Source: JAAZLS01 sp964585925
Lineage (GTDB): Bacteria; Bacillota; Dethiobacteria; DTU022
NCBI GenBank assembly: GCA_964585925.1
Contig: CAZPFS010000005.1
Coordinates: 10,105-74,104 of the forward strand
Length of the DNA: 64,000 nt
Reading direction: 5' to 3'
The position numbers and the translations under genes are program-made. Below the pieces are notes generated by a model. It was given only the letters and a program-made list of their open reading frames with translations, did not search any database and was not told where the DNA came from. Shown one piece after another: positions 52,813 through 59,825 of the stretch. Position 1 is the first letter of the stretch. Each line of letters begins with the position of its first letter.

Positions 52813-54012
52813 ATGGGTATTACCAGAACTTATGAGGAAATCAATGACAAAATAAAATCCGGCAAAGCGGTGGTGTTGACCGCCGAAGAAGTGCTTGATC
52901 TGGTTGCCGAAGAGGGGATCTCAAAGGCGGCGGCCAGGGTAGATGTGGTTACTACCGGTACCTTCGGCCCCATGTGTTCCTCCGGGGTATTCTTGAATCT
53001 GGGACATTCCAAGCCACGGATAAAGATCGCCGAGGCATATTTGAATGGAGTCAGGGCCGGCGCGGGCCTGGCGGCGGTGGACATTTACCTGGGGGCCACC
53101 TCCCTTCCTCCCTCCGATCCCGGAAACAGCACCTATCCGGGTGAGTTCAAATATGGAGGCGGCCATGTAATTGAAGATCTGGTGTCCGGCAAGGAGGTCA
53201 GGCTGGAAGCATATTCGTACGGTACGGACTGCTATCCCCTGAAAAAAGTTGAGACCGGCTTCCGCCTGGCAGAAATCAATGAAGCAACCATGTTCAATCC
53301 CCGCAACGCTTATCAGAACTATAACGCGGCGGTAAATATTTCAGAAAAAACACTCTATACCTACATGGGTATTTTAAAGCCCAACCTGGGCAATGCCAAT
53401 TACAGCACCTCCGGACAGCTCAGTCCCCTGTTCAATGATCCGTTGCTGAAAACTACCGGCATCGGCACCCGTATTTTTTTGGGAGGCGGGGTCGGCTATG
53501 TAGTCTGGAACGGCACCCAACACAATCCCTGCGTGGAAAGAAATCCGGGCGGGGTGCCCAATTATCCGGCGGGAACTCTGGCGGTAATCGGCGATCTGAA
53601 AGGGATGAACCCGCGCTGGCTGCGCGGCCTGAGCTTTCTTGGATATGGAGCCACTTTGCAGGTGGGCCTGGGGATACCGATCCCGATCCTGAATGAAGAG
53701 ATGATGACTTACGCAGCGGTAAAGGATGAGGATATTATGACCCCGGTTACCGATTACAGCCGGGGATATCCTTATCGGGAAGGCGGCGATCTGGGGATGG
53801 TCAGCTATGCGGAACTCAACAGCGGCGCGATCACCCTTAACGGGCGTCAGGTGCCCACTGCTCCCCTGTCCAGTATTCCCGGAGCACGGGAGATCGCCTT
53901 GACCTTGAAGAAGTGGATAGCCGGCGGGCAGTTTTTGTTGACTAAACCCGCGGCTCCTCTGCCTTCCACTGAGGCTAATATAACACTGAAGCCGCTTCCG
54001 AAGCGAGAGTAG
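52813..54012 (+). CDS. DUF39 homocysteine biosynthesis protein (HcyBio family)
   Basis: A 399-residue protein of the DUF39/HcyBio family. It keeps the conserved VVTTGTFGPMCSSGVFLN, NPRNAYQNYNAA and GIGTRIFLGGGVGYVVWNGTQH regions. In Methanosarcina acetivorans the DUF39 protein, a NIL-ferredoxin and a COG2122 protein let cells build homocysteine from sulfide and aspartate semialdehyde. ATG 52813 follows GGAGGTTTG. The two partners follow at once, so the whole module is present. Confidence 0.88.
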   Translation: MGITRTYEEINDKIKSGKAVVLTAEEVLDLVAEEGISKAAARVDVVTTGTFGPMCSSGVFLNLGHSKPRIKIAEAYLNGVRAGAGLAAVDIYLGATSLPPSDPGNSTYPGEFKYGGGHVIEDLVSGKEVRLEAYSYGTDCYPLKKVETGFRLAEINEATMFNPRNAYQNYNAAVNISEKTLYTYMGILKPNLGNANYSTSGQLSPLFNDPLLKTTGIGTRIFLGGGVGYVVWNGTQHNPCVERNPGGVPNYPAGTLAVIGDLKGMNPRWLRGLSFLGYGATLQVGLGIPIPILNEEMMTYAAVKDEDIMTPVTDYSRGYPYREGGDLGMVSYAELNSGAITLNGRQVPTAPLSSIPGAREIALTLKKWIAGGQFLLTKPAAPLPSTEANITLKPLPKRE

Positions 54013-54024
54013 GAGGAAACAGCA

Positions 54025-54444
54025 ATGATCAAGCATAAACTGGTACTCCGTTTTCCAGCCGCCCTGGTTGAGCAGCCGCTGATCTATCACCTGGTCAAGG
54101 ATTACGACCTGATGGTCAATATACTGCGGGCCGATATCAACCCTCGCAAAGAGGGGCGCCTGGTACTGGAGATCGGCGGTCAGGAAGACAATTATTATCG
54201 GGCGCTACAGTGGCTGCATGAACAGGGACTGAACATTACAAACCTCCGGCAACAAATTATTTGGAAATCTGAACGTTGCACCCAATGTGGGGCCTGTTCG
54301 GTTATTTGCCCCACCGGGGCCTTGGCCATCAACCGCCCGTCGATGATGATCCGGTTCGATGAAGAGAAATGCGTGGCCTGCGGGCACTGTATAAAATCTT
54401 GCCCGGCCCGGGCCATGGAGATCCATCTTGATAATGCCGAATGA
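54025..54444 (+). CDS. NIL domain-ferredoxin protein
   Basis: A 139-residue protein. Residues 1-75 form an NIL domain (KHKLVLRFPAALVEQPLIYHLV), a ligand-sensing fold also seen in methionine transporters. Residues 84-135 carry two CxxCxxCxxxCP clusters (CTQCGACSVICP and CVACGHCIKSCP) for two [4Fe-4S] centres. It probably supplies electrons to the DUF39 protein. ATG 54025 follows TAGGAGGAA, and its stop overlaps the next start (ATGA). Confidence 0.9.
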   Translation: MIKHKLVLRFPAALVEQPLIYHLVKDYDLMVNILRADINPRKEGRLVLEIGGQEDNYYRALQWLHEQGLNITNLRQQIIWKSERCTQCGACSVICPTGALAINRPSMMIRFDEEKCVACGHCIKSCPARAMEIHLDNAE

Positions 54445-55181
54445 GCACGCCGCGAAGTTATCGCCGCGTACAGTCCGGCCATAGGCTGGCTTCGTTTACG
54501 GTCAGCTTCAAAGAAACCGACCTGTTTATTGCTGTTGACAAGCAGGTGTTTTACAAATCCCTGCCGGCTGAAATTGAACGCTTGCTCTGGCGGGAGCGCC
54601 GGAAATTAGAATCATTTATTGCCCTGCACCCTGATTTCAGAACCTCTTTTGAACCCTATCTGCTGGAAGAGCCTGCCCCGGTTCTGGTTATGGATATGAT
54701 CCGAGCCGGCAACCGGGCGGGAGTAGGGCCGATGGCCGCGGTGGCCGGTGCCCTGGCAGAATCCATCGGAAAGAGCTTGCTAGATATTTCACCGGAGGTA
54801 ATTGTTGAAAACGGGGGAGATATATTTGCGAAAATTGTCGAACCGGTGTCGGTGGGGATATTTGCCGGAAACTCTCCTCTGAGCGGGAAGGTGGCCATTT
54901 CTGTTGATCCCGGTCAAACCCCCCTGGGAATATGCACCTCCTCGGGCACGGTAGGGCCTTCCATCAGCCTGGGCAGAGCGGACGCGGCGGTGGCCCTTGC
55001 TCCCTCAGCGGCGCTGGCTGATGCGGCGGCCACCGCTCTGGGCAATCTGGTTCAGAGCAGCGAGGATCTGCAGCCGGCGCTGGAATTTGCCCGCCGCCTG
55101 GAGGGGCTCACCGGGGCCGTGATTATTTTTGAGGATAAAATGGCGGTCTGGGGAGCGGTAAAGCTCTGTCGGGCGGGGTGA
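54441..55181 (+). CDS. UPF0280/COG2122 (ApbE-like) protein
   Basis: A 246-residue protein of the UPF0280 family with GVGPMAAVAGALAESIG, VIVENGGDIFAK and PLGICTSSGTVGPS. COG2122 is the third component shown in Methanosarcina to aid homocysteine formation from sulfide. Its precise chemistry is unknown; the ApbE-like fold hints at flavin or phosphoryl handling. ATG 54441 overlaps the ferredoxin stop. It ends before the tRNA promoter. Confidence 0.88.
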   Translation: MSTPRSYRRVQSGHRLASFTVSFKETDLFIAVDKQVFYKSLPAEIERLLWRERRKLESFIALHPDFRTSFEPYLLEEPAPVLVMDMIRAGNRAGVGPMAAVAGALAESIGKSLLDISPEVIVENGGDIFAKIVEPVSVGIFAGNSPLSGKVAISVDPGQTPLGICTSSGTVGPSISLGRADAAVALAPSAALADAAATALGNLVQSSEDLQPALEFARRLEGLTGAVIIFEDKMAVWGAVKLCRAG

Positions 55182-55231
55182 TTGGGCGGGCGCGAAGAGC
55201 CGTAACTCCGCCCCAAAACCTGCTCTTCTGC

Positions 55232-55261
55232 TTGATCTTATTCTCCGAACTGGGCTATAAT
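55232..55261 (+). promoter_or_regulatory. Promoter of tRNA-Thr
   Basis: TTGATC (55232-55237), 18-base spacer, TATAAT (55256-55261). Transcription would start about 55268, almost at the tRNA 5' end, so little 5' trimming is needed. Confidence 0.6.
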
Positions 55262-55269
55262 TAAAGCAG

Positions 55270-55345
55270 GCTGAAGTAGCTCAGCTGGCAGAGCAGCTGA
55301 TTCGTAATCAGCAGGTCAGGGGTTCAAATCCCCTCTTCAGCTCCA
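55270..55345 (+). tRNA. tRNA-Thr (anticodon CGU)
   Basis: The full cloverleaf can be drawn. Acceptor GCTGAAG (55270-55276) pairs with CTTCAGC (55335-55341). The anticodon stem GCTGA/TCAGC encloses loop TTCGTAA with anticodon CGT at 55303-55305 (reads ACG, Thr). The T arm has GGTTCAAATCC, and CCA is encoded (55343-55345). It is the only tRNA in the window. Confidence 0.95.
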
Positions 55346-55360
55346 TCTATAAATATTTAT

Positions 55361-55390
55361 GGGCCTGGTAATTTTTACCCGGCCCGTTTT
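55361..55390. terminator. Hairpin between tRNA-Thr and the CBS gene
   Basis: GGGCCTGGTAA (55361-55371) pairs with TTACCCGGCCC (55375-55385) with one mismatch, then GTTTT. It could end transcription in both directions, after the tRNA and after the minus-strand CBS gene. Confidence 0.55.
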
Positions 55391-55441
55391 GTGTACAAAT
55401 CCTGTTCAATTTTTATTTCGGTTCCGTGTTCCTGGCAAATT

Positions 55442-55915
55442 CTATCGTTCAATTTTTGCCAGGCTTTTTACCAGATCAGCACGGGTAACTATACCCACAA
55501 GCTTTCGGTCCGAATTCAGGATGGGGATGCGGTTGATTTTATGCTGGCTCATCAATTTGGCCAGATCAATGATCTTCGTGTCTTCGGCGGCTGTATACAC
55601 CTTTTTTTTCATCAATCGGCTTACTTCAGTTTTGGCCAGCAGATCAATCCCCCTGCGCAAGGAGGCCATATCGATTATATTGGTATGGGGGGAAACCCAT
55701 CCCGAAAGATCCATCAGGGGAACTACACTGATCTGATGAGAATAACGGATAATATCAATGTTGGAAATAATTCCGGCCAGCGCGTGGGATTCATCGGTTA
55801 CCGGCAACCCGCTGATGTTGTGCCGGGACATTAACTCAATCGCTTCCTGAAGAGTTTGTCGCTCATTTATATTTACCACTTCGGTGCTCATGATATCTCG
55901 GGCCGTCATTGTCAA
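55442..55915 (-). CDS. CBS-domain pair protein
   Basis: A protein of about 157 residues consisting of two CBS motifs (TARDIMSTEVVNINERQTL; ISGLPVTDES; VSRLMKKKVYTAAEDTKI; INRIPILNSDRKLVGIVTRADL). Such free-standing pairs usually bind adenosyl ligands and regulate partners. TTG 55915 (minus) follows GAGGCG at 7 bases; ATG 55909 is the alternative. No partner is obvious; the adjacent tRNA is not functionally linked as far as the sequence shows. Confidence 0.85.
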   Translation of the reverse strand: MTMTARDIMSTEVVNINERQTLQEAIELMSRHNISGLPVTDESHALAGIISNIDIIRYSHQISVVPLMDLSGWVSPHTNIIDMASLRRGIDLLAKTEVSRLMKKKVYTAAEDTKIIDLAKLMSQHKINRIPILNSDRKLVGIVTRADLVKSLAKIER

Positions 55916-56126
55916 ATTGATCGCCTCACCCCATATAAATAATTGATATATAACATATTTATTCTTTATTCTATAATACACGATAGGTTCCTGCTATCGG
56001 CATTTATTTTGTGTATGGCGAGGGATGCAGTTTAGGATTCATAAATACAGAAATGATAAAATACGGGGTAAAGAGGATTTATTATATATTTATCGAATTT
56101 TTTGTTATCGGGGAAATAATATACCA

Positions 56127-56174
56127 TTGGTGAGAGATTATCTTCACAGTATTTGCAGGAGTTTCCCTCACCAA
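56127..56174 (+). promoter_or_regulatory. AT-rich leader with 8-bp hairpin before the dehydrogenase gene
   Basis: TTGGTGAG (56127-56134) and CTCACCAA (56167-56174) form a perfect 8-bp stem with a 32-base loop, ending 6 bases before the AAAGGAGG ribosome site. The region 55916-56195 is distinctly AT-rich. It might control translation of the dehydrogenase-symporter operon; I match it to no known riboswitch. Confidence 0.35.
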
Positions 56175-56195
56175 ATTATGAAAGGAGGTGTGCAG

Positions 56196-57482
56196 ATGAA
56201 AGTATTGCTGGTTGGTACGGGCGGGGTGGGCGAAGCCCTGGCCCGGATAGTACGAGATCGGGATCCCCAAAAACAATGGTTGCAAAAAATGATCCTGGCC
56301 GATTACAATCTGCTCAGGGCCAAACAGGTTGCCGAAAAAATAGGTGAACCGGAAAGGTTTGTGCCTGAACCGGTTAATGCCAGGGAGATTTCCGATATAG
56401 TAAGTCTGGCTCAAAAGCACGGTGTGGATTTAATTCTGGATGCGGCGGCACCCTTCGTGACCAAAAATTTGTTTGATGCTGCTTATGAATCCGGTTGCCA
56501 CTACATCAACTTGGGGACCTGGTCGGAACCTCACCCCGAAGATCCGATCGGGCAGGGATATACTGAATTGATGGCTTCCTATAACTTTCAGGCAGATCCG
56601 AAATGGAAAGAAAAAGGGCTGCTGGCGCTGATTGGAGCCGGCATAGATCCCGGGGTGGTGGATGTATTTGCCAAGTTTGCAGAAATATATTGTTTTGATC
56701 AGTTGGACGAGATTGCAGTGAAAGATGGAGGGAACCTGACCGCCGAAGGGCTGGATATAGTTTTTGGGTTTTCAATCTGGACCATGATTGACGAAATATT
56801 AAATCCCTCGGTTACCTGGGAGAGGGATAGGGGCTGGTATGTTCAGGAACCATTTGCCGATCCGGAGATATTTCATTTTCCGGAAGGCATCGGTCCGGTG
56901 CAATTGATGAAAGTAGAACATGAAGAAGTGGTGCTCATGCCCCGGTACATCGATAAGGGACTCAAAAAAGTATCGTTCAAGATTGCCCTGGGCGATGAAA
57001 TCGTAAATGCAATGAAAGTACTGCGGGCCATAGGTCTGGACAGTAAAGAAAAAATTGACTTTCAAGGGATCAGGTTGTCGCCCCGGGATGTGGTGGAAGC
57101 GGTGGCGCCCAATCCGGCTCATATCGGGGACAAATTGAAAGGCAAGATGTGCGTGGGGGTTCATGTGATCGGCAAAAAAAACGGTTTGCAGCGGGAGGTA
57201 TTCATCTACCAGTGTTTGGACAACCAGGAAACCATGAAACGCCTGGGCTGCCAGGTAGTAGTAGCCCAGACTGCATACGGAACGGCAATTGCACTGGAGC
57301 TGATCAGCAAAGGTGTCTGGCGGGGACCGGGGGTGTTTGGACCGGAGGCGTTTGCTCCCGAACCATATTTGCGACTGATGGATGAGTATGATTACCCTTA
57401 TGCTCTTTTGGAGATGGATTCGGCATATAAGCGCCGGCAGGACCGAGCGGCCATAAAACAGCTGCTATCGTCTTCTGTTTAG
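56196..57482 (+). CDS. Saccharopine dehydrogenase-like oxidoreductase (COG1748)
   Basis: A 428-residue NAD(P)-dependent enzyme of the Lys9 superfamily. The Rossmann motif VLLVGTGGVGEALARIV opens the protein. The mid part has LALIGAGIDPGVVDVFAKFA, a signature of this group, and the end GVFGPEAFAPEPYL. The family includes saccharopine and carboxynorspermidine dehydrogenases; substrate cannot be told. ATG 56196 follows AAAGGAGGTG. It lies 43 bases before a Na+:solute symporter, so it may act on the imported substrate. Confidence 0.85.
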   Translation: MKVLLVGTGGVGEALARIVRDRDPQKQWLQKMILADYNLLRAKQVAEKIGEPERFVPEPVNAREISDIVSLAQKHGVDLILDAAAPFVTKNLFDAAYESGCHYINLGTWSEPHPEDPIGQGYTELMASYNFQADPKWKEKGLLALIGAGIDPGVVDVFAKFAEIYCFDQLDEIAVKDGGNLTAEGLDIVFGFSIWTMIDEILNPSVTWERDRGWYVQEPFADPEIFHFPEGIGPVQLMKVEHEEVVLMPRYIDKGLKKVSFKIALGDEIVNAMKVLRAIGLDSKEKIDFQGIRLSPRDVVEAVAPNPAHIGDKLKGKMCVGVHVIGKKNGLQREVFIYQCLDNQETMKRLGCQVVVAQTAYGTAIALELISKGVWRGPGVFGPEAFAPEPYLRLMDEYDYPYALLEMDSAYKRRQDRAAIKQLLSSSV

Positions 57483-57525
57483 TTTACCGGGATCAGGCTT
57501 TACATTTTAAACGCAAGGAGGTCGG

Positions 57526-59040
57526 TTGCGGGTGGATGAAATTATAGTGAGGTTGCATGTGATAGACTGGATCATTGTCGCCCTTTATATCGGCGGCATG
57601 CTCTGGGTGGGGTTTTATTTTTCCAAGAAATCAAAGGGGTTTGATGATTATTTCATGGCGGGGAGAAATATCACCGCGCCCTTGCTGGTGGCTACCCTGG
57701 TATCCACATTTTATGGACTGGATACGCTGTTTGGTGATTCCGAGGTAGCTTTTTTCGAGGGAATATCGTCGTTCTATTTTTACGCCCTGCCATTCACCCT
57801 CCTTTATTTCTGTATGGCTTTTTTGGCTCCAAAATTCAAGGAGAAATTTCCCCGGGATTCTACCATGCAGGATATAGTGTTTAACCGCTATGGAAAAACA
57901 GCCGGAATTTTTGCCTCCATTGCCGCCTTTATTTACTCTAATAATTCTTTAGAGATGATGGCCATCGGGTTTTTATTGCACCTGCTTACCGGGATGCCCA
58001 TCTGGGTGGGTATTTTACTGGGAGCGGCGGTAATTGTGATCTACACCTGGACCGGCGGTCTGTGGGCGGTGGTGATGACCGACTTTATCCAGTTTTTTAT
58101 AATGATGATCGCCGTAGGTCTGGCCCTGATTATAGGCTGGAACGGCATGGGCGGATATGATCAAATAATAATAGGCCTGGAAAACTATGTGGGTGAATCT
58201 TCTTACTTCTTTAGAGCAGAGGCGGGATATCTTACCCCCTGGATGTTGTTTGCCTATTCGTTAACCGCTCTGGCTGCTTTGGCCGAACCGGCATTTTTCC
58301 AAAGAATATTTGCTTCCGCGGGGCCAAAAGAGATCAAAAAGGCTTTTTTTGTGGGGATCCCCTTGTGGATGGCTTTTGATTGGATCGTGGTCTTTTTGGG
58401 GGTAATGGGGGCGGCGGCGATTGGATTGGAGATTATTCCCGAGGTTGCTCCCAACCAGGCGCTGTTTGCTATTGCCGGCCAGTATTTGCCGGTGGGAGTG
58501 ATGGGGCTGTTTTTAGCCGGGGTGCTGGCCTGCGCCATGTCCACCGCCGATTCTTATTTTTTGGTAGCCGGCGGGGTGATCGGATATGACCTGTACAAAG
58601 GGGTTATTAAACCGCAGGCTACCTCCGGGGAGACAGAGCGGATGACCAAGATCGGGGTAGTAGTATCGGCATTGCTCTCCCTTGGATTGGCGCTCTTTTT
58701 CGAACGGATGATGGAGGCCTGGGTATTCCAGGCCACGATTATTATTAGCACCTCCTTGATACCGGTCTATTTTGGGGCGTTTTCTAAAACTTCGCCTAAA
58801 AAAATAGCCGGCGCCCTGTCCACAGCGGTGGGTGTAGTCTGCTCCATTGTCTGGTATATCTGGACCAATTTTTTTGGGACCTGGAGTGAAACGTACGAGG
58901 TATACCTTGTTCAGATAGGAAATATTGAGCTCTGGCAGGAATACGGCATAATTATAATTACGCCGATCGCACTGGTGGTTTACCTGATTGCAAATGCCCT
59001 TGGCAAAGAGGTGGCAGAGCAGAAGGGGGTTAAAGCATGA
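57526..59040 (+). CDS. Sodium:solute symporter family transporter
   Basis: A 504-residue SSS-family transporter with about 13 transmembrane helices. It opens IVALYIGGMLWVGFYFSKKSKGFDDYFMAGR, part of the family signature (residues 15-46), and carries SLTALAALAEPAFFQRIFA and STADSYFLVAGG, the latter near the Na+ site. Typical substrates are amino acids, sugars or carboxylates; this one is unknown. TTG 57526 and GTG 57532 are both possible behind AAGGAGG. The stop overlaps the start of a 36-residue membrane peptide. Confidence 0.9.
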   Translation: MRVDEIIVRLHVIDWIIVALYIGGMLWVGFYFSKKSKGFDDYFMAGRNITAPLLVATLVSTFYGLDTLFGDSEVAFFEGISSFYFYALPFTLLYFCMAFLAPKFKEKFPRDSTMQDIVFNRYGKTAGIFASIAAFIYSNNSLEMMAIGFLLHLLTGMPIWVGILLGAAVIVIYTWTGGLWAVVMTDFIQFFIMMIAVGLALIIGWNGMGGYDQIIIGLENYVGESSYFFRAEAGYLTPWMLFAYSLTALAALAEPAFFQRIFASAGPKEIKKAFFVGIPLWMAFDWIVVFLGVMGAAAIGLEIIPEVAPNQALFAIAGQYLPVGVMGLFLAGVLACAMSTADSYFLVAGGVIGYDLYKGVIKPQATSGETERMTKIGVVVSALLSLGLALFFERMMEAWVFQATIIISTSLIPVYFGAFSKTSPKKIAGALSTAVGVVCSIVWYIWTNFFGTWSETYEVYLVQIGNIELWQEYGIIIITPIALVVYLIANALGKEVAEQKGVKA

Positions 59041-59147
59041 TCTGGAATGTTCTGAATAACATTGCCGGAGCGATAGCCATAGCCGGTGCGGTGGCTGTTG
59101 CTATTTGGTATTTTGACGAAGCCGTTAAGAAGATCAAAGAACTGTAA
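59037..59147 (+). CDS. 36-residue membrane peptide coupled to the symporter
   Basis: The ATG 59037 overlaps the symporter stop in an ATGA arrangement, so it is translated with it. The peptide has one transmembrane segment (IAGAIAIAGAVAVAIWYF, about residues 9-26), a short N-terminus (MIWNVLNN) and a charged C-terminal end (DEAVKKIKEL). Its position and form suggest a small accessory subunit of the symporter, as known for some small-protein partners of transporters. A terminator follows 36 bases later. I recognise no family. Confidence 0.7.
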   Translation: MIWNVLNNIAGAIAIAGAVAVAIWYFDEAVKKIKEL

Positions 59148-59182
59148 CCTGCAAACTATATTTTTAATCGCCTTGTGTAAGA

Positions 59183-59213
59183 AAATTCCAGGGGCATGCC
59201 CTGGAATTTTTTT
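59183..59213 (+). terminator. Intrinsic terminator of the dehydrogenase-symporter operon
   Basis: AAATTCCAGGG (59183-59193) and CCCTGGAATTT (59199-59209) with a 5-base loop, then TTTT. A strong stem with U-tract ends the unit dehydrogenase, symporter, micropeptide. Confidence 0.9.
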
Positions 59214-59288
59214 ATGGCGCTGTAAATGCATATTTATTTTGAAGATGTTTAAAATAGGGTTTAGTTGAACAAGGGGGGTTGATGGACA

Positions 59289-59462
59289 ATGGCCGATGTG
59301 CTGGTAAATCTCAATGAAACCAGGGAGAATTTGCTTCGGGAGTATCATATTGCCAAGGGGACCGGCCGGGCCAAGGTTCTGGCCCGAATACTGGAATTGG
59401 AAGAAGAGATCGCCGCCGAAAAAATCCGCCGTGAAATTGCTCCTTTTCCGGAACAGGTCTAG
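59289..59462 (+). CDS. 57-residue coiled-coil protein, unknown
   Basis: ATG 59289 to TAG 59462, with AAGGGGGG about 10 bases before. The protein is mostly helical, rich in Leu, Glu and Arg (ENLLREYHIAKGTGRAKVLA, RILELEEEIAAEKIRRE). I know no family. It stands alone between the terminator at 59183 and the long leader of the ribonucleotide reductase gene, and may share that transcript. Codon-position GC bias (mostly G or C in third place) supports it as real. Confidence 0.6.
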   Translation: MADVLVNLNETRENLLREYHIAKGTGRAKVLARILELEEEIAAEKIRREIAPFPEQV

Positions 59463-59825
59463 ATGAGTTCCCCGGACAGCGATTAACCCCATCACCTGCT
59501 TCAAGTCACAGAGGCCTGCCGGAATTCCTGCACTCAGTGAATTAATATGTCGAATACAGCCTCGGCCAGCCCCTGGCAGAGGCGGCACAATAGACCCGCC
59601 GCAGTTTGTACCATAACCCTGATTTGGTGCCCATTGATCAAAATATAGCGAACCTTATACCGGCAGAGCCTGCCGTAGCCGGGCAGCGGCCCGGTATTTT
59701 AATTTACTGAAGGAAAATATTGTCGTCTGCGAGAATATTAACCATCATGGAACCGGGCCATGTCAGTTGTCAGGATTGCCACAGCTGCCACGGTGAAAAA
59801 TAGTGTCGCTGGAGGTGGGTCATTG
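59463..59825 (+). promoter_or_regulatory. Structured leader of nrdJ with B12-box-like element and terminator-like stem
   Basis: No gene in these 363 bases. AGTCACAGAGGCCTGCC (59504-59520) resembles the B12 box of cobalamin riboswitches (consensus AGYCAGGAGACCTGCC). Downstream, ATACCGG (59657-59663) and CCGGTAT (59691-59697) enclose a smaller stem CTGCC/GGCAG and are followed by TTTTAATTT, like an attenuator. The 5' core of a cobalamin riboswitch (GGTGNNAANTCC) is not found, so the match is partial. Confidence 0.4.

Noticed and set aside
59280..59520. Full cobalamin riboswitch before nrdJ
   Set aside because: Only the B12-box-like part is present; the upstream conserved core would fall in the 57-residue reading frame and is not seen.
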